Assembly (NCBI RefSeq): GCF_018402495.1
Contig: NZ_JAGYIU010000004.1
Coordinates: 496,001-560,000, forward strand
Reading direction: 5' to 3'
Length of the DNA stretch: 64,000 nt
From: Pseudoalteromonas sp.
Lineage (GTDB): Bacteria > Pseudomonadota > Gammaproteobacteria > Enterobacterales > Alteromonadaceae
The notes beneath the pieces were generated by a model. That model ran no database searches. It was given only the letters and a program-made list of their open reading frames with translations, and was not told where the DNA came from. Shown here piece by piece: positions 25,384 through 34,569 of the stretch. Position 1 is the stretch's first letter. Every line of letters starts with the position of its first letter. The translations under genes were made by a program, and so were the position numbers.

Positions 25384-25890
25384 ATGTTTTTAATTGCCCA
25401 ATCATTGGTTGCCGTCGCGACTTTACTCGACTTAGCTTCATTTCAGTTTAAGTCCCGACGCATTATCTTATGTTGTTTATTTACCTCTGTGTTATTAACC
25501 TCAGTCCACTTTTTTATTTTGGGTTATAACAGTGCCGGCTGCTTAATGCTTATTGCCGCGTTACGTTATTTTTACTGCATATACTTTAAGCATACTTGGG
25601 CCATGTTTGGATTTATGGCAGTGAGTTGTTTAGCCGTTTATTTAACATGGCAAGATTGGTTTAGTGGCTTTGCGCTGGTGGCGACATTAATACAAACCAT
25701 TGCTTCATTTCAAAATAGAGACTTGCACTTGAGGTTATATATGGTGGTGGGAACCTCTTTTTGGATAACGCATAATATTTTTGCTGGCTCCCCTGTGGCA
25801 ATAATTATGGAAAGCCTGTTTTTAAGTAGTAACTTATTTGGTTTATATCGATTTTATATTAGTAAAAAAGTCTTGCTGAACCTCAACTAG
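25384..25890 (+). CDS. YgjV-like inner-membrane protein
   Basis: A 168-residue, very hydrophobic protein with about five or six membrane segments, resembling the YgjV family (FQFKSRRIILCCLFTSVLLTSVHFFILGYNSAGCLML, then VGTSFWITHNIFAGSPVA). ATG 25384 is preferred over a GTG at 25369 because TTGGAG lies just upstream. The molecular function of the family is unknown. Confidence 0.75.
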   Translation: MFLIAQSLVAVATLLDLASFQFKSRRIILCCLFTSVLLTSVHFFILGYNSAGCLMLIAALRYFYCIYFKHTWAMFGFMAVSCLAVYLTWQDWFSGFALVATLIQTIASFQNRDLHLRLYMVVGTSFWITHNIFAGSPVAIIMESLFLSSNLFGLYRFYISKKVLLNLN

Positions 25891-25918
25891 GAACGTAAAA
25901 TGCAGCAATGTAAACTTA

Positions 25919-26434
25919 TTAAAAGAACTGTTTGGCAATTTCTTTTAATAAAAAGGTTTCTCGAATAATCGACAATCCTTGTTTATCGCTATTAGCTAAT
26001 GTGCGTTCGTTGTGAGCTATCGCCTCAAAAATATTTACCCATTTAGCTTGCATACCATTTTGTTGCTCATAGTGCTCAAGCTGTGCTTGGCCTAGTTGTT
26101 CGTTAATTTCGCATACATAACAGTATGACTTTATATGAATAATATCAAAGTCATCTTTGTACCAAGGACGATATTCTTCATAGAGGCCAAACTCGCTGCA
26201 GATTTTTATATTTTGCGCGCCAGTTTCTTCATTAAGCTCCCTGATAAGTCCTTGTTCAATGCTTTCATGTGAGTCTATGCCACCACCGGGTAAACTAAAA
26301 TCGTCATAGCGCTGAGTGTACATTAATAAAATGTGCTGTTGTTTAAATACAATTGCGCGAGCAGTAGGGCGAGTAAACTGACGACCATGAGTAATATTAA
26401 TAGTGGGATGAATAGTGGTTTTTAATAAGCGCAT
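25919..26434 (-). CDS. Nudix hydrolase
   Basis: A 171-residue Nudix protein. The Nudix box GGIDSHESIEQGLIRELNEETGA (about residues 52-74) matches GX5EX7REUXEEXGU and holds the metal-binding glutamates. The preceding SLPGG is also typical. It would hydrolyse a nucleoside diphosphate linked to some moiety; the substrate cannot be inferred. It is convergent with the gene on its left and appears monocistronic. The 227-bp gap on its right shows no gene. Confidence 0.88.
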   Translation of the reverse strand: MRLLKTTIHPTINITHGRQFTRPTARAIVFKQQHILLMYTQRYDDFSLPGGGIDSHESIEQGLIRELNEETGAQNIKICSEFGLYEEYRPWYKDDFDIIHIKSYCYVCEINEQLGQAQLEHYEQQNGMQAKWVNIFEAIAHNERTLANSDKQGLSIIRETFLLKEIAKQFF

Positions 26435-26661
26435 AACGACTCCAGCAATAAAGGTAAATTATATCAGCTGGTTATATTAATTACTTCATTGTTAAAAAGG
26501 TAATTTGTGGCAAAGCTTGTTAATTTCAGCGCTTATACATATATCTTTAGTTATAATAGCGAATTATAAAAAATAAAATGTCATTGTTTTGGCCCTGCTC
26601 TGTATATCTTTCATTTGTTGAAAGGGGTGAGTAGAATAATAAAAAAGCATAGGGATTAATC

Positions 26662-28002
26662 ATGTTAAATATACTTTTAGTTGATGACGACATCGAATTT
26701 AGTGATGTTATTTGTCACATTGTTGAGTTTCTTGGGCATAATATTCAAACTGCAACCAGTTTAAAAGAAGCACATCAGTGGTTTGAGAATAACTCCTTTG
26801 ATCATGTATTACTGGATTTCATGTTACCCGATGGCAGCGGCTTGCATTTATTAGATCATTTAAAAATGATTGGTCAATCTCCTAAAGTCACTCTTATTTC
26901 AGGGCACCCATCGGTTAAGGGGATTTTAGCCAATATGTGTGAGCCCAATGTAACGCATTTATTAAAGCCACTGCAGCGAGAAGATTTAGAACTGGTTTTA
27001 AACGGTCCTAAAAAAACCGTTAAAAAAGCCAAGAAAAACGCTATTACGCATCATTTTGATACCCTAATTGGCGAATCTGAGGCAATGCAAAAGCTCTATA
27101 CTATGATAGAACGCGTTGCTAAAACACAGGCTAACGTGATGCTAGTAGGTGAAAGTGGTGCTGGTAAAGAGGTGGTTGCACAAGCGATTCATAATGCCAG
27201 TCAATGCGAAGGACCTTTAGTTGCTAGCAATTGTGGCGCCCTTTCAAAAGAGCTTATTGGCAGTGAATTATTTGGCCATGAAAAAGGTGCCTTTACAGGG
27301 GCGATAGCCCGTAAAGAGGGCGTGTTTGAACAGGCAAACGATGGTACCTTATTTTTAGATGAAATAACCGAAATGCCCATTGGCATGCAGCCTAATTTAT
27401 TGCGCGTACTAGAAACAAAAAAAGTAACAAGGGTAGGTGGCAACCGAGAAATTCCAACTAACTGCCGCGTTATTTCTGCGACAAACCGTTCTTTAATTGA
27501 TTTAGCCCAAAATAATATTTTACGTGAAGATATTTACTTTAGGCTTGCCGTATTTCCTATTGATATACCCCCATTACGTGAACGAAAAGACGACATTCCA
27601 TTGCTAGCAAAGGTATTTTTAGAGCAGCTAAATGATGAAAATGGCACTGCGTTTAGCTGGAGGAGTGAGCAACTTAAAGAGCTACAAACATATGAATGGC
27701 CTGGTAATGTGCGCGAACTTCGACACGCTATTCACCGCGCTTTTATTATGAGTGATCCACAAACAAGCGACGTGGCACTGCCAGATAACCTAGAGTCACC
27801 TTTCTCACGTGTAAATAATCAAACGCAGGAAAATCAGGTTTCTGCGGGGCAAACTATTGAAGAGGTTGAAAAAGAGCTTATTCATGCGACGCTCGATAAA
27901 GTACAAGGCAATAAAACATTGGCTGCACAAATGTTAGGTATAAGTACAAAAACACTTTACAACCGCCTTAACGCATATGGTGGAATTGGCGAGTACAAAT
28001 AA
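26662..28002 (+). CDS. NtrC-family sigma-54 response regulator
   Basis: A 446-residue regulator in three domains. The receiver (1 to about 115) has VLLDFMLPDGSG with the phosphoacceptor Asp. The AAA+ domain (about 130-370) has Walker A GESGAGKE, the sigma-54 contact loop GAFTGA, Walker B LFLDEI and arginine-finger region FRLAVFPIDIPPLRERKDDI. The Fis-like helix-turn-helix at the C-terminus is GNKTLAAQMLGISTKTLYNRL. It should activate sigma-54 promoters when phosphorylated. It is the first gene of a five-gene signalling cluster. Confidence 0.93.
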   Translation: MLNILLVDDDIEFSDVICHIVEFLGHNIQTATSLKEAHQWFENNSFDHVLLDFMLPDGSGLHLLDHLKMIGQSPKVTLISGHPSVKGILANMCEPNVTHLLKPLQREDLELVLNGPKKTVKKAKKNAITHHFDTLIGESEAMQKLYTMIERVAKTQANVMLVGESGAGKEVVAQAIHNASQCEGPLVASNCGALSKELIGSELFGHEKGAFTGAIARKEGVFEQANDGTLFLDEITEMPIGMQPNLLRVLETKKVTRVGGNREIPTNCRVISATNRSLIDLAQNNILREDIYFRLAVFPIDIPPLRERKDDIPLLAKVFLEQLNDENGTAFSWRSEQLKELQTYEWPGNVRELRHAIHRAFIMSDPQTSDVALPDNLESPFSRVNNQTQENQVSAGQTIEEVEKELIHATLDKVQGNKTLAAQMLGISTKTLYNRLNAYGGIGEYK

Positions 28003-28020
28003 AAATAACAGAGGATTTGA

Positions 28021-28230
28021 ATGACATTACCAAAACAGACTAAACCTTTAAACGAGTTAGTGCATGATGCGCGGGCACCGTTAAATCGTATTTCAATGAA
28101 TGCTGAGCTTATCAAGCTTGTACTTGAAAACGATATGCCTGTCGAAAAAGCACTCGCCGCACTTGATAAAATAATCGTTAATTGCCAAGCATGCAGCGAT
28201 AGTTTACAGCTCATTTCAGACTCAAAATAA
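28021..28230 (+). CDS. free-standing HisKA-like (DHp) small protein
   Basis: A 69-residue protein consisting almost only of two helices. Helix one reads ELVHDARAPLNRISMNAELIKL, which matches the H-box of histidine kinases (H-D/E-x-R-x-P-L), with His15 as the candidate phospho-acceptor. Helix two, ALAALDKIIVNCQACSDSLQLI, aligns with the second DHp helix. There is no ATPase domain and no membrane segment. It lies 18 bp after the NtrC-type regulator and 19 bp before the CHASE3 kinase, so all three are probably cotranscribed. It could act as a phosphotransfer protein or as a kinase competitor. Confidence 0.7.
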   Translation: MTLPKQTKPLNELVHDARAPLNRISMNAELIKLVLENDMPVEKALAALDKIIVNCQACSDSLQLISDSK

Positions 28231-28249
28231 TAAGAAATCAGGGTGATAA

Positions 28250-29734
28250 ATGATTAAACCTAAGCAGCAAAGCAAAGTAAATGTGATATGGGCGTTATTT
28301 ATCTCCATAATATTATGCATTATTGTAGGTAATGCATTTTTAGCGGTTAATACTATACAAGGCCTCACGCGAACGCAGCAAAGTCTTGATAATACGAATA
28401 TGGTCGGCACAGCCATTGAGCAAATGCACTTGTCTGTGGTGCAAGCTGAGTCGGGGCAGCGCGGGTATTTATTAACACAGGACGATGATTACTTAGCTCC
28501 CTATTTTGATGCGATTGCTCAGATTGAATCGCAAATCGATTATGTTCGTTCTTTGCACTCAGAGATAGAGGGGCAAGCTGAGCGTATTGCAACGTTAATT
28601 TTATTAATTGAAAATAAAATTGCTGAGCTTAAAAATACCGTTCAATTAGCACTCAATGACAAAGAACAGCATGCAATGCTAATTCTTAACACGCATAAAG
28701 GGCGTGACTTATACCGAGAAATTAGTGAGCAGGTTGATGATATTCAAGACCGAGAACTTCTGTTTAAAGTAAGCCACTTTGCTAAATTAGCGCAAATAAA
28801 AAATGAAGCAAAAATTACTTTTAGTATCACGGCTGTCACTAGTGCGTTATTAATTGTCGGTATGTTTTTACTTGCGCGATTGAATTTAAAAAATGCTGCG
28901 ATGTATCGTGCTGAGCTCGAAATGCAAAACGAAACCTTAGCCAGTAAAATAACTGAACGCACTCAAGAGCTTACTTTATATTCTGATGAGTTAAGTCGTA
29001 GTAACCGTGAGTTAGAAGAGTTTGCTTTTGTTGCCAGTCATGACTTACAAGAGCCGCTTAGAAAAATTCAAGCATTTAGCGATCGCCTCGAAAGTATGTT
29101 CAAAGACGAATTAGGTGAAAAGGGAACTGATTATATTGCTCGAATGAAAAATGCCGCACAGCGCATGTCTAATTTAATTAATGATTTATTAGCGTTCTCT
29201 CGAGTAACCACCCGAGGTAAAGATTTTACCGATACCAATCTAAATAGCATACTTAATGACATTTTAAGCGATTTAGAAATAGCTATTTACGAGTCTGGTG
29301 CGCAAGTTTTTGTAGACGATATGCCAATTATTCAGGCCGATCCGAGTCAAATGCAGCAGCTGTTTTTAAATTTAATCTCCAATGCTGTTAAATTTAGACG
29401 TCCGTCAGTAGAGCCTATTATTAATGTTAATTTTGAACGAACTAGCGAGTTTAGTGAAGACCATAATTGTGACGTTAGTTGGTATATTATTTCCGTAAAA
29501 GATAATGGTATTGGTTTTTCAGCTGAGTATGCAGATAAAATATTTGTGCCATTTCAGCGCTTACATGGCCGTTCACAGTACAAAGGAACGGGTATTGGCT
29601 TGTCGGTGTGTCGTAGGATTGTAGAGCGACATGGCGGAACGATTACTGCGATAAGCACCCCTGATGAGGGCGCAACCTTTATTATTAAACTACCCGTGGA
29701 TGCAGAGTTATTCACATTACAAGGAGAGGCATAA
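28250..29734 (+). CDS. CHASE3 sensor histidine kinase
   Basis: A 494-residue membrane kinase. The first membrane segment (about residues 13-33) is followed by a periplasmic CHASE3 domain (about 40-180, with QAESGQRGYLLT) and a second membrane segment (about 190-210). A HisKA domain has His264 in FVASHDLQEPLRKIQAFSDRL, and the HATPase domain has NLISNAVKFR, DNGIGF and GTGIGLSVCRRIVERHGG. CHASE3 kinases sense unknown ligands. Its stop lies just before the Rcp1-like receiver start, so they are almost certainly cotranslated partners. Confidence 0.93.
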   Translation: MIKPKQQSKVNVIWALFISIILCIIVGNAFLAVNTIQGLTRTQQSLDNTNMVGTAIEQMHLSVVQAESGQRGYLLTQDDDYLAPYFDAIAQIESQIDYVRSLHSEIEGQAERIATLILLIENKIAELKNTVQLALNDKEQHAMLILNTHKGRDLYREISEQVDDIQDRELLFKVSHFAKLAQIKNEAKITFSITAVTSALLIVGMFLLARLNLKNAAMYRAELEMQNETLASKITERTQELTLYSDELSRSNRELEEFAFVASHDLQEPLRKIQAFSDRLESMFKDELGEKGTDYIARMKNAAQRMSNLINDLLAFSRVTTRGKDFTDTNLNSILNDILSDLEIAIYESGAQVFVDDMPIIQADPSQMQQLFLNLISNAVKFRRPSVEPIINVNFERTSEFSEDHNCDVSWYIISVKDNGIGFSAEYADKIFVPFQRLHGRSQYKGTGIGLSVCRRIVERHGGTITAISTPDEGATFIIKLPVDAELFTLQGEA

Positions 29735-29735
29735 T

Positions 29736-30197
29736 ATGCCATTAACAAACGCAAAACCCATTACCATTTTAATGGCAGACGATGATGAAGATGATCGTTT
29801 ATTAACACAAGATGCCCTTGCTGAAAGTCGCGTTTTAAATGAATTACACTTTGTTGAAGACGGTGTAGAGCTTTTAGAATATTTAGAGCGCAAAGGTAAG
29901 TTTGAAGACAAAAGCGTATCCCCAAGGCCCGGCTTAATTTTACTTGATTTAAATATGCCAAGAATGGACGGCCGTGAAGCACTTCAAACCATTAAAGCCA
30001 ATCCTAATTTAAAGGGCATCCCAGTGGTTATTTTAACAACTTCAAAGCAAGAAGAAGACATGGTTAAAGGGTATAACCTTGGGGCGGCATCATACATTAC
30101 CAAGCCGGTAACGTTTGATGGTTTAGTGGAGCTAATGAAAACGTTAGGTAAATATTGGGTTGAATTTGTAGAGCTACCAAACACGTTTAACGATTAA
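29736..30197 (+). CDS. Rcp1-like single-domain response regulator
   Basis: A 153-residue receiver with the extended beta-alpha layout of Rcp1-type regulators. The acidic pocket is ADDDEDD, phosphoacceptor Asp71 is in ILLDLNMPRMDG, a Thr lies in VILTTSKQ, and the Lys is in YITKPVTF. ATG 29736 follows AAGGAGAGG and the upstream kinase stop by 1 bp. There is no output domain, so it would pass a phosphate or act by protein contact. Confidence 0.92.
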   Translation: MPLTNAKPITILMADDDEDDRLLTQDALAESRVLNELHFVEDGVELLEYLERKGKFEDKSVSPRPGLILLDLNMPRMDGREALQTIKANPNLKGIPVVILTTSKQEEDMVKGYNLGAASYITKPVTFDGLVELMKTLGKYWVEFVELPNTFND

Positions 30198-30222
30198 GCA
30201 CAGCATTAAAATAGGAGACGCT

Positions 30223-32184
30223 ATGTTAGCAAAGGCAACGAAACTGCTACTTGTTGAAGACGATGAAGATGATTACATTTTAACTCGTGACTATTTAGAG
30301 CAGCTCAGTTCCCATGTGTTTGACATAGAGTGGATAAGCTCTCCTGAGCAGGCAATACATGTACTAAGTAAAAATGAGCATGATATTTGTCTGCTTGACT
30401 ATCGCTTAGGTGCCTCAGATGGCTTAAGTGTTTTAAAAAAAGCCATTAAAAATGGCTTTTGTGGGCCTATTATCATGCTAACGGGGCAATCTAACGATGC
30501 CCTTGATTCTGCTGCGCTTGATGCCGGTGCAGTTGATTATTTAGTTAAAAGTGAAATGAGTGGTAGCCGGTTTGCCCGTTCTATTCGTTATGCTTTAGCG
30601 CGCCGCGATGTAGAAGATGAGCGCGTTGAACGTTTAAAGGCAGAGGCTGAAAACCGTTCAAAAGATCGCTTTTTAGCGCATTTAAGCCACGAATTACGTA
30701 CACCCTTGTCCTCTATTTTAGGCTATACCGAGTTATTGATGCTCAGTGACTTTAATAAGCAGGCTGAAAACGAGCTAGGGGTGATTTATCGCAATGGTAA
30801 GCACTTACTAAGTTTGCTGAATGACGTTTTAGATTTATCTAAGATTGCTGTAGATAAACTTGAGCTTAATCTCAGTGATGTAAACCTTGATAGTCTAATG
30901 GCCGATGTGTTTACTTTAATGCGCGTTTCAGCCCTTGATAAAGGCTTATCGCTAAGGTTTGAATCGCTGGCACCTTTGCCGTTAGTAGTGAATGCGGATG
31001 ATACTCGCCTTCGACAAATATTAATAAATCTTATCAATAATGCGATTAAATTTACTGAGCAGGGTGAAATTGTGGTTAACGCGTGGACTGAGATGGTGGT
31101 TGAACGTGAAATGTTATTTTTTAGTATTAAAGATTCAGGTGTGGGTATTGCTCCAGAAAAACAAGCACTCATTTTTAAGCCTTTTGAGCAAATAGCCGAT
31201 GTTGAATCGCGCTCAGTAGGTGGAGCGGGATTGGGCTTAGCTATTTGTTCTGAATTGCTTAGTCGTATGCAGGGTACTATTTCGCTAGACTCTCACGAAG
31301 GTGAAGGGTCAACCTTCACTATTTCGTTATATCCTGGGAATATAAAAAAGGTAAAGCGTAATTTATTAAAACTTGATTTAACGCCTAATATGCAGCAAAA
31401 AACAACCCCATGCCAAGTTACTGGACACGTATTGGTGGTGGATGATTTACGTGATTTGCGCGTATTAGTTGGCCACTTAATTAGCTCAGCGGGTGCAGAT
31501 GTAGATTATGCTGATAATGGTAAACAAGCGCTTGATAAAGTAAAAAAGCAGCTTACAGAGAGGCATGCCACTTACGATATTATATTTTTAGATATTCATA
31601 TGCCGGTGATGGGCGGAAAAGAAGCAGCCATTGAGCTTAGAAAGCTAGGCTTTAAAGGAGCAATAATTGCCCTAACCGCGGCGACAATGAAAGGCATTCG
31701 TAATGAACTAACCGCGTTAGGATTTGATGATATGATTGCCAAACCTGTCGACTCGAACTTACTTTACCAATGTTTAGAATCAAGGCTTGGGCAAAAAGCA
31801 CAACGCATTTCATCGATACCGTCAACGGCAAAGCCTAATGCTAAAATAAAGCGTTTTTTATTAGTGGAAGACGATGCCGATGCTGCGCAAATAACGCAGC
31901 TTTTGTTAGAAAGCTTAGATGTAGAAACTACGATTGTAACTAATGTAGAGGCCTGTTGCACAATGCTTAAGCAAGACAGTGACTACGATAAGGTGTTACT
32001 CGACATGCAGTTACCCGATGGTTCAGGTTTAGAGCTTGCTGGTTTTATTAAAGAACATTACCCTAGCATTAAACGAGTAATTATTAGCGGTTTGGAGCCC
32101 GATGCAGTTCACATTAGGCAGTTAGAAATAGATCAAGTTTTACTTAAACCAATAAACCTAGCGCTATTAAATGAGCTTGTTTAA
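30223..32184 (+). CDS. hybrid kinase REC-HisKA-HATPase-REC-REC
   Basis: A 653-residue soluble hybrid sensor. The first receiver has Asp59 in DICLLDYRLG. The HisKA has His156 in FLAHLSHELRTPLSSILGYTELL, and the HATPase has NLINNAIKFTEQ, DSGVGI and GGAGLGLAI. The second receiver (from about 400) has VLVVDDLRDLR, FLDIHMPVMGG and a Lys in AKPV. The third (from about 545) has FLLVEDDADAA, LLDMQLPDGSG and LLKPIN. There is no membrane segment, so the N-terminal receiver is the likely input, perhaps phosphorylated by the upstream kinase. Confidence 0.92.
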   Translation: MLAKATKLLLVEDDEDDYILTRDYLEQLSSHVFDIEWISSPEQAIHVLSKNEHDICLLDYRLGASDGLSVLKKAIKNGFCGPIIMLTGQSNDALDSAALDAGAVDYLVKSEMSGSRFARSIRYALARRDVEDERVERLKAEAENRSKDRFLAHLSHELRTPLSSILGYTELLMLSDFNKQAENELGVIYRNGKHLLSLLNDVLDLSKIAVDKLELNLSDVNLDSLMADVFTLMRVSALDKGLSLRFESLAPLPLVVNADDTRLRQILINLINNAIKFTEQGEIVVNAWTEMVVEREMLFFSIKDSGVGIAPEKQALIFKPFEQIADVESRSVGGAGLGLAICSELLSRMQGTISLDSHEGEGSTFTISLYPGNIKKVKRNLLKLDLTPNMQQKTTPCQVTGHVLVVDDLRDLRVLVGHLISSAGADVDYADNGKQALDKVKKQLTERHATYDIIFLDIHMPVMGGKEAAIELRKLGFKGAIIALTAATMKGIRNELTALGFDDMIAKPVDSNLLYQCLESRLGQKAQRISSIPSTAKPNAKIKRFLLVEDDADAAQITQLLLESLDVETTIVTNVEACCTMLKQDSDYDKVLLDMQLPDGSGLELAGFIKEHYPSIKRVIISGLEPDAVHIRQLEIDQVLLKPINLALLNELV

Positions 32185-32212
32185 TGCTGCTATTAGCTTT
32201 TATAACCGTCAG

Positions 32213-33214
32213 TTAGGTAATATTAACGACCGATTGGCGTATGACTAACTCAGGCTCAAATAAAGTTTGAATAGGCTGTACGCTTTTTTGATATACATGG
32301 CTCAGTACCCACTGTGCGGCTACTTTACCCATTTCATCTATTGGGTAATTAATAGTGCTCAAAGGGGGGTATACATGGCGAGTAAAAAATACATTATCGT
32401 AGCCTATAATTGAAAGTTGTGCGGGTAGTTCAATGCCATGCTCTCTGGCACTGACCATTGCACCCGTTGCCATTTCGTCATTGGCGCACACCAAGGCAGT
32501 AATCGCGGGATTATTTTTATAAAGAGCAGAAAATCCTTCGTAGCCGCTATCTTCTATAAAGTCACCTTCATACAAACTGTTTTCATTAAACTCAATAGCG
32601 TGTTCAGCAAGCGCTTGTTTATGTCCGTTTAAACGCTCTTGGGCGTCTTTTTTCCATAAAGGGCCGCTAATGTAAGCAATGTTTTTGTGGCCAGAATCAA
32701 GAATATACTTAGTTGCTAAATAGCCACCTTTGACATTATCAAGAATAATACAGCGATCGGCGAGCTCAGGAATATGGCGATTGAGTAAAACAAACGGCGT
32801 TTTACCTTTGCTCAGCTTTATTAAATATTCATCGCTAACCGCTTCAACATGTAAAATAAGTGCATCGCAGTTTCGACTAATTAAAAACTCTATGCCTTGT
32901 TGTTCCCGCTCTGCGTCACTGTGCCCTGCGGTAATAATAACGTGTTTACCTTGGTTTCGGAGGGTGTTTTCTATGCCGCTCATCATAGGGCCATAAAATG
33001 GACCCTTTAGCTCAGAGACCAATAACCCCGCACTATTAGAGCAATTAGAGGCTAATGACTGGGCGATCGAATTTGGACGATAGCCTAATTCTTCCATCGC
33101 TAAAGTCACTTTTTTTCTGGTGGTGTCACTGACGTTTGCATTGTTGTTCATTACTCTTGAGACGGTAGCAAGGGATACCCCCGCAAGTTTTGACACCTCA
33201 TAAATGGTAGCCAT
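32213..33214 (-). CDS. LacI-family transcriptional regulator
   Basis: A 333-residue regulator. The N-terminal helix-turn-helix is ATIYEVSKLAGVSLATVSRVMNNNANVSDTTRKKV, with the hinge helix RPNSIAQSLAS. A periplasmic-binding-protein-like sugar-binding domain follows. It is the last gene of a minus-strand operon (GH1, GPH symporter, LacI) and most likely represses this locus through the two palindromes at 35974 and 36033. The inducer is probably a beta-glucoside; that is inference. Confidence 0.9.
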   Translation of the reverse strand: MATIYEVSKLAGVSLATVSRVMNNNANVSDTTRKKVTLAMEELGYRPNSIAQSLASNCSNSAGLLVSELKGPFYGPMMSGIENTLRNQGKHVIITAGHSDAEREQQGIEFLISRNCDALILHVEAVSDEYLIKLSKGKTPFVLLNRHIPELADRCIILDNVKGGYLATKYILDSGHKNIAYISGPLWKKDAQERLNGHKQALAEHAIEFNENSLYEGDFIEDSGYEGFSALYKNNPAITALVCANDEMATGAMVSAREHGIELPAQLSIIGYDNVFFTRHVYPPLSTINYPIDEMGKVAAQWVLSHVYQKSVQPIQTLFEPELVIRQSVVNIT

Positions 33215-33225
33215 GCTATTCCTTG

Positions 33226-34554
33226 TTACAAATTGCTTTTTTGTGTTAAATCGGCAGTGATTTTTTTTATAGTTTGATTATCTAGGCTGTATTTACTCAT
33301 TATTAAAGCCACAAGTACACTGCCAATCGCAGGGTAAAGTGTAAATGAGGTTAAAATACCGGTTTTGGTTACTTCACTTAATTCTACATTGGCTTGATAT
33401 TGATAATAAGCAAGTAACCAACCCGCTATAGCACCGCCTAATGCAAGCCCCAATTTGATAAAAAATACGATGCTTGCGTAAACCAACCCGGTTAGTCGTC
33501 GGCCATTTTGCCAAACGCCATAGTCAATCGCATCAGCCATTTTTGCCCACAATAAAGGTGTTGCCATTTGGGTGAAAAAACACCATAAAAAGTATACTAA
33601 AAACGCTAGCAAAACATGTTCATTAGGGATAAAAAAAGCCAGACAGCTGAGTATGGCAGAAATATATTGCAGATAAATATAAGCGGTTCTTTTGTCTAAG
33701 CGTTTACTTAAAGGTTGGGCACAGGCACAGCCAATGATATTACCTACCATACCTAAGGTTACAAATTCAGTGATTAAATCTTCTTTCCCAAGGACATATT
33801 TTACATAATAAATAGCTAAGGTAGTGCGCAGTACCATACTGGTTAAAAGGACGAGTGCTGCTAAACAGAGAATTTTAAACGGCTGATTTTGCCATAAAAA
33901 ATGTAGCTGTGTTTTTAAAGATAATTTGTGTGGCGGATTGACTACTCGCTCTTTGGTGTAGCGAAAACAAATTAGAAATAAAACCACCCCTAGGCAACTC
34001 ATCACTAACATAGTGAGTTGATAGCCTAATTCATTATTACCCTCGCCAAACCACTTTACTAGAGGTAAGGTGCAACTTGTAACCAATAAACCACCTAGCA
34101 TACCAAACACAAAACGGTATGACTGAATAGAAACGCGCTCGTTAGGGTTGCGACTGAGTACGCCGCCAAGTGCTGAATAGGGAATGTTAATTGCGGTGTA
34201 AACCAGCATTAGTAGTGTATAGGTGACAAACGCGTAAATAATTTTATTGTTACCATCAAGCGCAGGGGTAGTAAAGGTGATCACACTAATAACAGCAAAA
34301 GGAAGTGCAAGCCAAAGTAGGTAAGGTCGGTAGCTGCCGTACTTTGTGTGGGTGGCATCGGTCAGGGCGCCCATTATTGGGTCTGTTACTGCGTCAATGA
34401 CTCTGACGACTAAAAAAAGGGTACCAACCACAGCAGGCGAAATGCCAAAAATGTCGGTGTAAAAAAAGGTTAAAAATAGCATCACGGTTTGAAAAATAAT
34501 ATTACTGGCCGTGTCACCGAGGCCATAAGCTATTTTTTCTTTTTTACTCAGCAT
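33226..34554 (-). CDS. GPH-family sugar:cation symporter
   Basis: A 442-residue, twelve-segment membrane protein of the glycoside-pentoside-hexuronide (MelB-like) family, with KIAYGLGDTASNIIFQ at the start and the VVRVIDAVTDPIMGALTD loop typical of the family. ATG 34554 has GAGTGG upstream; a GTG at 34563 is a possible alternative. It should import a glycoside with a cation for the GH1 enzyme encoded upstream. Confidence 0.88.
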   Translation of the reverse strand: MLSKKEKIAYGLGDTASNIIFQTVMLFLTFFYTDIFGISPAVVGTLFLVVRVIDAVTDPIMGALTDATHTKYGSYRPYLLWLALPFAVISVITFTTPALDGNNKIIYAFVTYTLLMLVYTAINIPYSALGGVLSRNPNERVSIQSYRFVFGMLGGLLVTSCTLPLVKWFGEGNNELGYQLTMLVMSCLGVVLFLICFRYTKERVVNPPHKLSLKTQLHFLWQNQPFKILCLAALVLLTSMVLRTTLAIYYVKYVLGKEDLITEFVTLGMVGNIIGCACAQPLSKRLDKRTAYIYLQYISAILSCLAFFIPNEHVLLAFLVYFLWCFFTQMATPLLWAKMADAIDYGVWQNGRRLTGLVYASIVFFIKLGLALGGAIAGWLLAYYQYQANVELSEVTKTGILTSFTLYPAIGSVLVALIMSKYSLDNQTIKKITADLTQKSNL

Positions 34555-34569
34555 AAAAGCCACTCGTTA

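Noticed and set aside
30786..31172. 128-codon antisense ORF within the hybrid kinase
   Set aside because: It is antisense to a strongly conserved kinase region, with low-complexity serine-rich composition typical of shadow frames.
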